Below are positions 15,001 through 29,047 of a DNA stretch of 64,000 nucleotides, piece by piece. The position numbers and the translations under genes were made by a program. Every line of letters starts with the position of its first letter. The first letter of the stretch is position 1. A model generated the notes under the pieces. The model did not search any database, was not told where the DNA came from, and was given only the letters and a program-made list of their open reading frames with translations. Origin of the DNA: Isoetes taiwanensis (taxonomy: Eukaryota; Streptophyta; Lycopodiopsida; Isoetales; Isoetaceae); the NCBI GenBank assembly GCA_021234155.1, contig JAJEKV010000031.1, forward strand, positions 2,287,614-2,351,613, read 5' to 3'.

Positions 15001-15520
15001 GACTCTCCATTATGTGCATAAGGTGCTCTATGTCATGCCGAATGATAGTTTGCCAAGGTTGGCATTGGAGGAGACACATACGAAAAAGGATGGTTTTTAG
15101 GACATAGAGGGGTGGCTAGCCAGATGGGGGATGCATATGGATGATTTGGAAAATTGTAAGGATAATATACGAGGTTGGGTTGTGGATAATGTAACCCGTG
15201 TGTGCTGGAGAGAAGGTGCAGTTAAGAAGGAGTTCTACAGGGTCCATATCAATCCCATACTACAAGGGGGCAGTTACTTACATGAACACATTTCTGTTAA
15301 ACAGCATGAGGCTATATGTAGGATGAGGTTAAGCTCACACAGGCTTGGGGTGGAGTTGGGGAGATGGAGTGATATTCCACATGAGCTTAGATCGTGCAAG
15401 TTGTGTGACTGTAGGACTCTTGAGGATGAGGCACATGTGCTACTTCACTGTTCATCATATGCCACATTGCGTGCTAAACATGGCATGAAAGCTTATACAC
15501 TTGCTGAATTTTTTTTTTGA
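12067..15520 (+). pseudogene. LINE A ORF2 (endonuclease and reverse transcriptase), decayed
   Basis: The endonuclease part starts at VMCWNINTLTQEK and continues through LLMGDFN (about 12506), NGIDRFPGS, VDYVLAKP and ESDHEPLF (about 12840). The reverse transcriptase includes GKAADSEGLMAEMFKWAG, NRVVPLHKAGDESDPNNYR, GQAGFRARRSTIDH, FVDFSKAFD (from 14162), VKQGCPLSPTLFG and an intact YADD (near 14466). The C-terminal knuckle is CKLCDCRTLEDEAHVLLHC (about 15397-15453). Frameshifts or stops fall near 12402, 12600, 13007, 13555, 14840 and 14998, and the MITE inserts at 13826. No function is expected. Confidence 0.85.
13826..14135. mobile_element. 310-bp hAT-type MITE inside the LINE A reverse transcriptase
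   Basis: Perfect 14-bp terminal inverted repeats: CAGTGATGACTTTA at 13826-13839 and TAAAGTCATCACTG at 14122-14135. The flanking 8-bp direct repeat GTAAGAAG (13818-13825 and 14136-14143) is the target duplication expected for hAT transposases. Removing the element and one repeat rejoins VGKK to KPLYALFVDFSKAFD in frame, matching the intact LINE D frame (GKKKPLFMAFVDYTKAFD). It has no coding capacity, so it is non-autonomous. Confidence 0.92.
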
Positions 15521-15743
15521 CTACCCCAGGGGTGTGATTGGGGCGTATATACTTCTTTGTTTTGGACCATAGAGAAAGATGCTTGAAAGCAATGGATGTA
15601 AAAAGAGGAGGACGAGGAAGAGATTGAGGGGTTAATGCATTATTATCCGATGATGCATTAGATGAACTTTTCTATAATTACTAATGTATTTGGTTTGGAC
15701 GTCTCATAGGCTGGCGGTCTCACAGACGTAATAATACAATTTC

Positions 15744-17085
<1,342 letters not shown>

Positions 17086-17098
17086 ATGATTGCAAATT

Positions 17099-17126
17099 AA
17101 ACGGGAGTGTTGCATCACTCCCGTTT
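17099..17126. repeat. Perfect hairpin, 11-bp arms
   Basis: AAACGGGAGTG (17099-17109) and CACTCCCGTTT (17116-17126) flank the 6-nt loop TTGCAT. It lies 300 bp beyond the stop of the methyltransferase-like gene and 17 bp after the LINE B tail. It may mark an element end or an RNA 3' structure. Confidence 0.7.
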
Positions 17127-17434
17127 CAAAGATTCCCTTAAAAAAACACCAAGATTGAAAAAATGATCATTTTCAAAAGAAGCTGGGGATTTTAAGTGAA
17201 ACAAAATATTTTATCATGCATTTTAGGCTCCTTTAAAATGATGATCTTGCATTTGTAGAAAAGAGCACTTGAAAATGGCAGAATTCCAGACATTAATACA
17301 CCAAGAACATTACTAGAAATTCGAAGACATCCAAAAAACGTAAAAATAAAAATATTTTTTTTATTAATTTCTTCCAGTACACCAAATATGGCAGTATTTT
17401 GTAGCCAATAATAAATAATATAACAAAAGATAAC
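17127..17434. other. Putative 3' untranslated region of the minus-strand gene
   Basis: AT-rich sequence with no gene of its own; it lies just 3' of the minus-strand stop codon at 17435-17437. Confidence 0.4.
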
Positions 17435-18116
17435 TCAAAGGTCTAAATCAAAGTCCTCAGTATGTTGTGTGCTCGTTCCAGCTTTGTCCGTCTCTGCAGT
17501 TTGCTCCTTTGTCATTGTTTCATCTTTACTGGTCTCTACAGTCTCTTCAGGAATAGTAGCTAGAGCTACTTCTTTGAGCTCTGCAAAGGTAGCTTCATCT
17601 TCCAGAGAGCTTGTAAAAGGAGGTCAGATCTCGAGAGGATGTCATCTTGGCAAAATCTGATGATGATTTAGCTCCTAACTCTTGATTTTCATCTGGTAGA
17701 GTTGGTAGAGCAGACAACCTCATCTTGATGAAGTCTACAGCCTTTTTATCAATGTCAACAGCAACACAATTACGGCCCTTTTTAAGTGCACATGCTATTG
17801 TTGTACCAGAGCCAGAGAAAGCATCAAGGACCCAATCTCTTGGACGTGAGAACATGTCCAGGATATGGTTGATTAGCTTCTGTGGCTTCTGATAATGATT
17901 GACAATTCTGCCTTGTGCATTTGGGTCCTGGAGCTTCTGTAATACTGCTGGGAACTCTAGGACATTAGAAAAATTCTGGCAGTCTTTGTGTTGAAGTGCT
18001 CCATGATACGCTTCCGCCGAAACTCCCGATAAGCTACATGGAGATACTCAACCTTGCTTTCGGTGACCTCGGTCCTCCACCATGGTAGTTAATATTAGTT
18101 TTGTACCTGCAAGATC

Positions 18117-18151
18117 GTATTCCAGAATAGTAAGTACGTATTCCAGAATAG
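18117..18151. repeat. Palindrome pair in the last intron
   Basis: Two copies of GTATTCCAGAATA (centres about 18123.5 and 18144.5, 21 bp apart) lie in the intron 18234-18107. They are the same motif as the large arrays, reduced to the core. Confidence 0.8.
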
Positions 18152-18845
18152 AACCTGACGGGTTACAATTGCAACCATGAATCAAAACTTGAAAGAAAGA
18201 ACACTTTAACGGCACTCTTGATTTAAAGACTCACCAGACCATGTTTTCATAACCGGCTTGCACAGGAGAACCGAAGTGGTTCTTGAAAGTAGCTTCCACA
18301 AGGCCGGATTGCATGCTAGAATGGAACACAACAAGACGCCAATGTTTAGCTGTGGTAACCTGCTTAATTCCATCGACGCTTGTGGCTTTATACTTCCTGG
18401 CAACTTAGTGCAGTCCCCATGAATGATAGAATAAAAGTTATTTTGATCGAACATGGAAAACCTCTCGTAGTCGGACGGCTCAGCATCTACAACACGCCTG
18501 TCCGCTAGAGTCCTCTCTTCTCTGGCTGTTCGTACCAGGTGCATAAAACCTTCTGGCAGGTCCTTGTTCTTCTTGTTGCTCTGTTAGTAATTGAAGTCAG
18601 CTTCATGCAACACAAAGAAAAAACTTAAAAAACAGGAAACTTTCGACGTACCCAGCCCTCAAAATTTGGAGCGTATTGAATAAAGCAATGGGATAGAGCT
18701 CTTTACACCTGTCCCAGTTGTCCACGTTCAACTGCTCCATTAAACATGTTTGGCACGTAATAACGTTTTTTTGGCTGGAAGTCAACAACATTGAAACAAA
18801 ATGAGTATTTTTTTCCGAAAAACGAAAACACCAAGAAGAAGAAAT

Positions 18846-19158
18846 CAAAGTGTATTCCGGAATGCACTTTTGACTCACGTTCAAAGCCAAAGTGTATTCC
18901 GGAATACACTTTTGCTTTCAACGTGAAGCAAAAGTGCATTCCGAAATACACTTTGGCCGGCTTGTAAGCGGATGTGTATTCTGGAATACACTCTAGACTA
19001 CCCGCAGAATCCAAAGTGTATTCCAGAATATAGATTGGCTTCCCGCAAACCCAAAGTGTATTCTGGAATACACTTCAGGCCACACGTTGATCCAAAGTGT
19101 ATTCTGGAATACACTTCAGCTCACATGCTGATCCCTAGTGTATTCTGGAATACTTTTT
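18846..19158. repeat. Phased palindrome array 1 (8 copies, about 41-bp period)
   Basis: Eight copies of GTGTATTCYGGAATACAC or close variants, usually flanked by AAA and TTT. Centres lie at about 18858.5, 18900.5, 18942.5, 18982.5, 19024.5, 19064.5, 19105.5 and 19146.5, so steps are 40-42 bp, near four turns of B-DNA. The sequence between copies is not conserved. All eight fall in the intron 19202-18775 of the minus-strand gene. Confidence 0.92.
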
Positions 19159-19472
19159 GTGCTACGGAAGGAAACCTAAAACGAAAGTTCTGTCGTTCTT
19201 ACTTGTGCAGTTCCTTGGACATTTCTTCGAGCGTAAATTCTTTGTCTACGACCTTCTGCAGTAGCCTTTCTTGTATGTCCATGTTTGTAAAGCCCTGCAT
19301 TTCTCTCCATACAGTTATCGTTATTTCTTTTTTTGGGACATCAGAACCTTTTTTCTTTTCTGAGACCTTTCCTTTACTTTTCAATTCACCACGCTCGAAC
19401 ATGGTAAAAATCTTGTTTTGTAGGTCCCATATCTGCACAGTGTTACACGAGGTCAGTTGGAGGGCAACAAGG

Positions 19473-19486
19473 TTATTCCAGAATAC
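19473..19486. repeat. Single palindrome in a 67-nt intron
   Basis: TTATTCCAGAATAC, centre about 19479.5, lies inside the short intron 19499-19433 that follows the ParB-like exon. It is the same core as in arrays 1 and 2. Confidence 0.75.
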
Positions 19487-20206
19487 AAAAGAAACTTACT
19501 CTGTCGTCTCTAAAGGCTAGTTGAAACCAGTTGTCATGCAGTATGAGTGACTGCCGTTTGTTAGCCTCGTCGTACTTGAGGCAGCACTCCACAGCGTAGG
19601 CTTCCTTCAGTTCTAAAGAGTACACTGGTTTCTTCAAATCTTCTCCATATTTTTCTTTAAATATCATGTACTCCCTGTGCATGAACCGGATCTTATCGAC
19701 GAAGCTCATCTTTAGTTTGTACTCGTTGTCAGCATTGTGGGTGTTGGCAACGATTTTTGCTTCTTCGTCGGTGATACCACAGTAGACGGTGCACAGGACG
19801 GAGAGATACCTGGGGTTCTTTTTTTCTTTGTACAACTGCCTTCTTGCCTTGAAGCTATGATTTCCTCCCAAGACGTAGTGAGTGTAAGTGTCTGCTTTTT
19901 CTCTGTCATAGTCCTGGGGGGTGTTGCATTGCTCCATGTCAACAAGGACAACTATTGGCGCCACATGAGCATTTGGATTGCTCCTAATTCTGTCCTTCAG
20001 GTTCCTTAAGTGGTCGGCATATATTTTACGAACCTGAAGCAGTCTTTCACCAGCTTCATTCTTTGGGGGTAGCCTCATGCAAGTTACAGGAAGATAGATC
20101 ACCCCTTGTACAAATTTTTCTGCATTTATTACCTCCATTCTTTCGGAGGTCTTATCAACTTTCTTTTCTTTTATTGCTACCCGGGAGCTTTGCCTTTTCC
20201 CTTTTG

Positions 20207-20213
20207 TTTTTTT
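20207..20213 (-). other. A7 slippery tract at a -1 frame change
   Basis: On the minus strand ACA AAA AAA CAA. The acidic linker frame stops at 20179-20177. The -1 frame is open from this tract through a basic stretch into the ParB-like domain without a stop. This fits either a -1 programmed frameshift on an A-AAA-AAA site or a simple base change in a homopolymer. Other frame breaks in the gene favour decay. Confidence 0.5.
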
Positions 20214-20934
20214 GTGCTTTCCTCGGGGATTTCTGCAACTTCAAGCTGATGTACCTTCCGCTTCTTTGGTTCCTTAGCGGCTATGGTGGCTCTTGGCCTG
20301 CTAAGTTTCTTTGGCGGCACTGGGGGAACTTCCTCTTCTTGTTCTTGTGACCCTCCATCTGATGAACCTCCGGAAGTACTAGCAGAAGGTGATGATCCTG
20401 ATCTGCCTGCATCTGAACACTCAGACTCACTGACAGGAAAGTCCTCGCTTGTACTCGAACAAACCTGTCTAATTAGTGAACACAGGCTACGTTTGGTCTG
20501 GTAGTGAGAAAAGAATTTGTACAGTGCCTGTGGTTGCACACTGACAATTCTAAAGAATGCAATATCTACAACAATGAAGCCTTGAGAGGTTTTGAAGGAT
20601 AGCCTCCCCACCTGACCTCCTTGTCCGGCAACCTCTGAGACCTCTTTTATTGTCCCGAGGTTAACGAACTCGGAGTTGGCGTATCTTTTGTTCCCAGCAC
20701 TTTTACAGACGTACAGAAACGTCAGTGTGCTGTATTTTCCGTCCACACCCCTGGTTACGAACCACTGCGTTTGAAAGTTTTCGTATATTGCAGGCTCGTC
20801 CGTGTCAGCTGTTTTCTTCTGAGGGTGTGGGCGCCTAAGCTTCAGAGATTTCTTTGGTGCTTTTTTGCTTCCTTCCTCCCTGCCACTGAAATGTTTAAAA
20901 CAACAATGTTAAGACAGGAAATGGGACGGAAGAT

Positions 20935-20947
20935 GTATTCCAGAATA
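20935..20947. repeat. Single palindrome upstream of the linker exon
   Basis: TGTATTCCAGAATA, centre about 20941.5, lies just upstream (in gene direction) of the acceptor-like AACATTTCAG near 20889-20898. Confidence 0.75.
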
Positions 20948-21037
20948 AGATTTACTAAGCTTGTGCCCTAAAGGCCAGCAAAAAACAGGAAAACAAGCCT
21001 AAATATTGTTGCTCCAACACAATTTTTTATGCCTTAA

Positions 21038-21110
21038 TTGGACTAAAAAGTGGTATATTTAACTTAAAAAGTGGTCTGTTTCCGCTAAAAAGTGGTGTGT
21101 TTAGGTGCAA
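21038..21110. repeat. Triplicated AAAAAGTGGT word
   Basis: Three copies of AAAAAGTGGTnTrTTT, spaced about 25 bp, lie between the single palindrome at 20941 and array 2. Their purpose is unknown; they may be further binding sites or a degenerating array. Confidence 0.6.
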
Positions 21111-21136
21111 AAAAACAAGTGTTTTCAAGAAGATAA

Positions 21137-21445
21137 GCCAAAGTGTATTCCAGAATATACTTTGAGCTTCTGCCTAAGTGCAAAGTGTATTCTGGAATAC
21201 ACTTTGCTCACTGGCGGAGTGCAAAGTGTATTCCGGAATACACTTTGCCCTTCAGGCGAAGTGCAAAGTGTACACTTTGCCCTTCAGGCGAAGAGCAAAG
21301 TGTATTCAGGAATACACTTTGCACTTCGCTGAAGGAAAAGTGTATTTCGGAATACACTTTGCACTCGCCGATGAGCAAAGCGTATCCCGAATACACTTTG
21401 CACTTAGGCGAGAAGCTCAAAGTGTATTCCCGAATACACTTTTGC
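21137..21445. repeat. Phased palindrome array 2 (8 copies)
   Basis: Centres lie at about 21151.5, 21193.5, 21234.5, 21271.5, 21308.5, 21348.5, 21388 and 21430.5. Most copies read CAAAGTG-TATTCYGGAATA-CACTTTG. The fourth copy has lost the TTCCGGAA core and keeps only the outer arms (AAAGTGTACACTTT), so the arms were under less change than the core or the core was excised. The array lies between the divergent genes, probably in the first intron or upstream region of the minus gene. Confidence 0.92.
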
Positions 21446-21835
21446 TTTACAAAGCAAATCAGAAACACACGAAAGGCGTACTATGTACTTTAATTGCTTA
21501 CGTCCATTATTTTCGCTATGTAAATCGAATCTGACAAATCAATATAGATCGGAAGGCGCTCGGGCTGGCGACTAAATCTCTCGAAGCGGAATACGCAATT
21601 GAGGCGCTCAATTTTCCTTTTTAAAGGTAGGCCCTTTGTCGGTTGTGTTTTTCTATGTGATGCGAATCGTCTTGTCCAAACACTCGGCAAAGTGTATTAC
21701 GGAATAGCATCTGTGCACACACAACAAATCGCACACAAATTAGTATTCCGGAATAGCATTTGTATTCTCAAATATCATTAGTCCAATCGACTTGTGAGTT
21801 AGTAACAAGTCCACAATTTTTTGCAGTTGTTTAAC
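21446..21835. promoter_or_regulatory. Divergent intergenic region with two more palindromes
   Basis: The region separates the minus ParB-methyltransferase gene from the plus DUF7869-like gene. Two motif copies occur, GTATTACGGAATAG (centre about 21700.5) and GTATTCCGGAATAG (about 21749.5). On the minus strand ATGGAC|GTAAGC at about 21506-21495 could be a short first exon with a donor, but its phase does not match the next exon, so I do not include it. A shared bidirectional promoter is inferred. Confidence 0.5.
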
Positions 21836-24800
21836 ATGGTTAACCGCTTCGTGAACAAACTTCCACCACCATTTGTTTGCCCAAGTACCTCTACTTCGGA
21901 TGGAACACAAGGCGGGGACGCTTCTTCAACACCTACCTCGACAAGGTCTTTGTTGCTTCGAAGACACTCGAGTCAAGAACTAGTAGGCGCCACCACCTTT
22001 CCAACCCTCTCCAAGTCCGGTAGGGAAACCGAAACGCCACCACCTTTCCAACCCTCACATTTGCACGTATCAATCTTCCACCACCATTTGTACCATCCCC
22101 CGACACTATAAATGCTCGACCTCAGAAAATTTTTCGAAACAGACTACCTCAGCCATTTGTAGTTTCTCCATCTTCACTTACACAAACAAGGATTACAGCA
22201 CGTTCTGAAGACTGCGAGATTCACCATAGCTTCTCCCGCCACGATTTCACTACAAATGAAGACGACCTTGCAACATCTACTCCTCTTCACACAACCGTGG
22301 TGACACATGGGTTTTACTTGATTCGAGTCCGCTCTAAGAGACATGTTTGAACGAACTCCTTGTGAAGAAGCTACAACAACTTTCGCTGGCACATCATATG
22401 GTGGCCCATCTCCTTCATTCAACATTGTACCTTCGCCTTATCCGGGTACAGCTTCACGTGGTTTGTTCTCCTCTACAAGCACACCACTAAGGGTAGAGGA
22501 GCACCCCCAGAGTAGAACTCTCTTCAGAAGATGAAGACACTAACGAAGTGCAACGAGATTACACATTCTCTAGCAAGTCCACCAAGAAATTCAAGGTGGA
22601 TTATGGTTTGAGAGCATGCTCCTCTGTAAGAAGAAGAAACCTTATGGACGAGCATAAAATGAGAAGACTTTTAAGAAGTAAATGCTGCTCATCGGGTTGC
22701 ATCAACAAATTTAACATGGCTAAATTACGAGCAATTAGAGACCACTACAGTTCAATGACATTGGCTGACCAGAATGCCTACTTGGCCTATCATGTAAGAC
22801 CAGACCGCAACACCTTCTTGCACTACATTAACCGTCAAGAAGTTTGCCAGAAATGCTTCATGGTTGTCCACCGTTTAGGGTCCACCAGAATGTCTAGAAT
22901 ACACAAAAGACTGGACAAAAATCCAGCAATTGATGATCATTGTGGACCAAGAAGAGTTGAAACCATGCAAGCCCTTGCTGCTGTGTCGTGGATGGAGAAA
23001 TATTTTAGAGAAACATGTGAGAAGGCGTCTAACAAACAACATGTATCATTTAATGATAACATCACCAAAAAGATGTTTTTAATGAGTACAAAAAGACTTG
23101 CACTTCGCTTCAAAGACATCTCTTACTCACATTTCACGACTGTGGAAAAGTGAATTCGGTTTAGTGAAAATTCGGAGACATAGAATGTTTGTTTGCTCAA
23201 GGTGTGCGTAATTAAAGAGTCAACGAAACCGCAAAGGCAGAGATCGAAAAGAAGTAAGCTCATGTTCTCCAATCTCTCACTTGTTTTAAAGAAAATGCTT
23301 TGACCTGATTTCTTCTGCAGATATTGTGCAAATGAGAACCTTGCCGGACATCGTGAACAACAAGCGGCAGAGAGAAGAAAGCTTGCCAAACAGAAAAAAA
23401 AGCTCTTGAGCGTCCCACGCAATATATATGCATTTGTGATTGATGGAGCGGACGAAAAAAAAACTACTCTCTACGCATTTCTTGAACATTCCTAAAGATG
23501 TGCGGAGGAATGTTTTGTTAAGGTCCACCTTGTAGGAGCTATGGTCTTCAAAGGAAGTCTAAAGTGCAAAGTATTTTTGGCGTATCCAAACTTGCATGGT
23601 GACCCGAACCTCACAATTACAATTCTTAACAAGGTCCCTGTATGCGAGCAAGAGCAATTACCACGGTGCTTTACACGCAACTTGACAATACTACAAGGAG
23701 AACAAGAATCAAACACTCTTTGCGTCTTGTGTCATGTTAGTGGAGCTAGGGATCTTTAGAAAAGTGAATTTGGGTTTCTTACTTGTAGGCCACACTCATG
23801 ATCAAATTGACCAAATGTTCAGCCAGATTTTTACGTGCGCCTCCTCGGAAGGAAGAAGGCTTTCTCTCTTCCTACTTTAGTTCTAATTATCGAAGATTCT
23901 TACACTCCCACTCCAGTGATCGATCTTCTTAAAGAGACTGCTGATTTCAGAGAGTTTATTTTCTCTCAACGTTCAGACAGAGAACAAAGCCGTGAACAAA
24001 TTGAATGATCTCACCTTTCAACATCACATCAAGTTCTACTTGAAGGATGGCGAGTTTCTTCTGAGGGAAGAAGTATACCACAACTAAGGACTGGAGTCCA
24101 CGAGAGGGATTACGCTTCCTTAAATATATTCCAGATACTTCCTTCATAGAACGTGCTGAGCAACTTCCTCTCAAAAATCCTAAGGAGTCCAAGCGGAAAG
24201 AAAAGTACCCCGAGTCATCCTTAAAAGCCATTGAAAATGGAATTTCCTCGAGCTTTAAGTACTTCTTAGAAGAAGATCGGATGTGGTGGAGTAATTTCTT
24301 TCTCGAGCAGAAAAATTGTTGTGAAAAAATATAGCTCTAAGGCAGTTGCAAGAACCATTTCAATGGCCTAACACCTTCCATCAACCCCAGCACCAAGCGG
24401 GTCAAGCAATGCTACATTAGCACCTGCAGTAGAAGAAGACGAGGATCGAGTCATGTACCTCGGACCAAGACGCAAGAATGAGCCTCAAGGTAATATCACA
24501 GAAATTACCAAGGGTATGCTAATTGCTCTTTCAACTGAGGAGGATGTTTTTGGATAGCAAAAGTGCTTGACACAGTCAAGGAGGAAGGCTTAGTCACTAA
24601 ACTCAAGATTCATTGGCTTGCAACACGCTCAGAAAATGCTTTTGAAGGTAGATATGAGTTAGAAATGAGAAGCCAAGGAAAAGGGAGAAAGTCCAAGAAG
24701 GTGGGTTGTAGGGATGAGCTGATCCTTAATGACATGACTATATTGTGCTATGATTTTAAATTGAAATCTGACAATCGTCTATGCCAGAGGACTATCAATT

Positions 24801-25006
24801 TGCTTAAAAAAGCTTGTAATTACGAAGAAGAGGATGAAGAAGGTGGTGGCAATGCTTCACCATCTGTTGATAGTGATGAGGAAGATAACTCAAGCACTTC
24901 CTCAAGTGACAATGAAAGAAGTGAAGGTGATGAGGATGGCATAAATGAATATGATGACGTCCTGGATCCCTCTCTCATCACTCCTCACACTTTTGTACAT
25001 AACTGA
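21836..25006 (+). pseudogene. DUF7869-like, transposase-like protein gene, frameshifted
   Basis: From MVNRFVNKLPPPF the N-terminal part is Pro- and Ser-rich with LPxPFV repeats. Residues from 22530 carry CCSSGCINKF and VCQKCFMVVHRLGSTRMSRI, Cys-containing segments like the N-terminal domain of this group. Further on come IYAFVIDGADEKKT (about 23423), NLTITILNK, LYTQLDN (about 23670), ENKNQTLF and FLLVGHTHDQIDQMFS (about 23770-23823). A C-terminal small-barrel-like segment, AKVLDTVKEEG to ENAFEGRYELEM, and an acidic tail end at 25006. The motifs match what I recall of the uncharacterised DUF7869 group found in plants and animals; a nuclease or transposase role is inferred from the conserved Asp residues. 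Several frameshifts and stops (for example near 22110, 23153, 23490, 23690, 24007) mean this copy is broken. Confidence 0.6.
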
Positions 25007-25430
25007 GTGTAAATTTTGCATGTGAATATGAAGATTCTATCTTCAAATTTTGAGAATACTACAGTTTTAGTTACGGACTTACTTCAATTTTTTGTTAAAT
25101 ATTTTATCCTCTGAAATTAGAGTTCCTCTCATAAAATATACTTCAAGAACATTCTATTTGTTAAGAAAAGTGACACTTTAAAAAAGTCAATTCTTTCGTT
25201 GCACAAAAAAATTAGTCACTTTGGTGGGGGGGAGGTCAAAATAGAATTTCATGCATCTTTTTTTTTAACCTCGTTTTACCCCCTTTTGTAAAAAAAAAAA
25301 GAATCTTTGAGGAATATTCCTTTCGCTCTCGTTTCGATGATTTGCTCCTGTTTAATACGCAATCCTCTCTCTCGATGTTTTAAGGCATATTGGAGAAAAG
25401 GGAAAGTGATCGTTGACCAATAGGGATTAA
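25007..25430. other. 3' flank of the plus gene; no gene
   Basis: AT-rich sequence with a G8 run (25223-25232 region) and short A and T runs. I looked for an inverted match to the left end of the unit near 17.1 kb and did not find one. Confidence 0.5.
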
Positions 25431-28925
<3,495 letters not shown>

Positions 28926-29047
28926 AAAAAAGTATGACCAAAAATAGTGGTGACCATGGGTGGACCACCCCAAGAAAAGCGTAGCGGGCTAAAGCAATAG
29001 ATGCAGATTCTTCTTCGGATGAGGCCGAGGGCTCAGGGGTATCACTG

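Larger units (their letters stand above)
17435..20888 (-). pseudogene. ParB/Srx-like domain plus N4/N6 DNA-methyltransferase gene, frameshifted
   Basis: Inferred exons: 20888-19500, 19432-19203, 18774-18652, 18578-18235 and 18106-17435. Introns are GT-AG with good donors (GTAAGT, GTAAGA, GTACGT, GTGAGT) and most junctions keep phase. In order: a Lys-rich start, a globular part, an acidic Ser-rich linker and basic tract. Next is a ParB-like domain (20138-19500) with PIVVLVDMEQ, GGNHSFKAR and ITDEEAKIVANTHNAD, then a helical part ending ERLLQKVVDKEFTLEEMSKE. The methyltransferase part has IIHGDCTKL (18435-18409) and a C-terminal AdoMet motif VLDAFSGSGTTIACALKKGR (about 17834-17775), the class-beta order. 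I find no (D/N/S)PP(Y/F/W) motif. Single-base frame breaks occur at 20207-20213, near 18400, 18070, 18020 and 17605. ParB-methyltransferase pairs are known from phages and plasmids; the introns argue against contamination. Probably a dead copy. Confidence 0.7.

Noticed and set aside
17435-20888. Bacterial or phage contamination carrying a ParB-methyltransferase gene
   Set aside because: GT-AG introns with matching phases, the AT-rich plant-like context and continuity with LINEs on both sides argue for a eukaryotic locus.
18846-21445. CRISPR array
   Set aside because: Repeats are regularly spaced, but each unit is itself a full palindrome that varies in sequence, spacers are only about 20 bp and loosely related, the arrays lie in introns of a spliced gene, and no cas-like gene is present.
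21490-21690. First exon of the ParB-methyltransferase gene ending at ATGGAC|GTAAGC
   Set aside because: The donor is good, but the phase does not match the next exon, so I left the 5' end open.
17083-25430. Terminal inverted repeats bounding the two-gene unit
   Set aside because: I compared the sequence near 17.1-17.4 kb with 25.0-25.4 kb and found only short AT-rich likenesses, so no termini are claimed.
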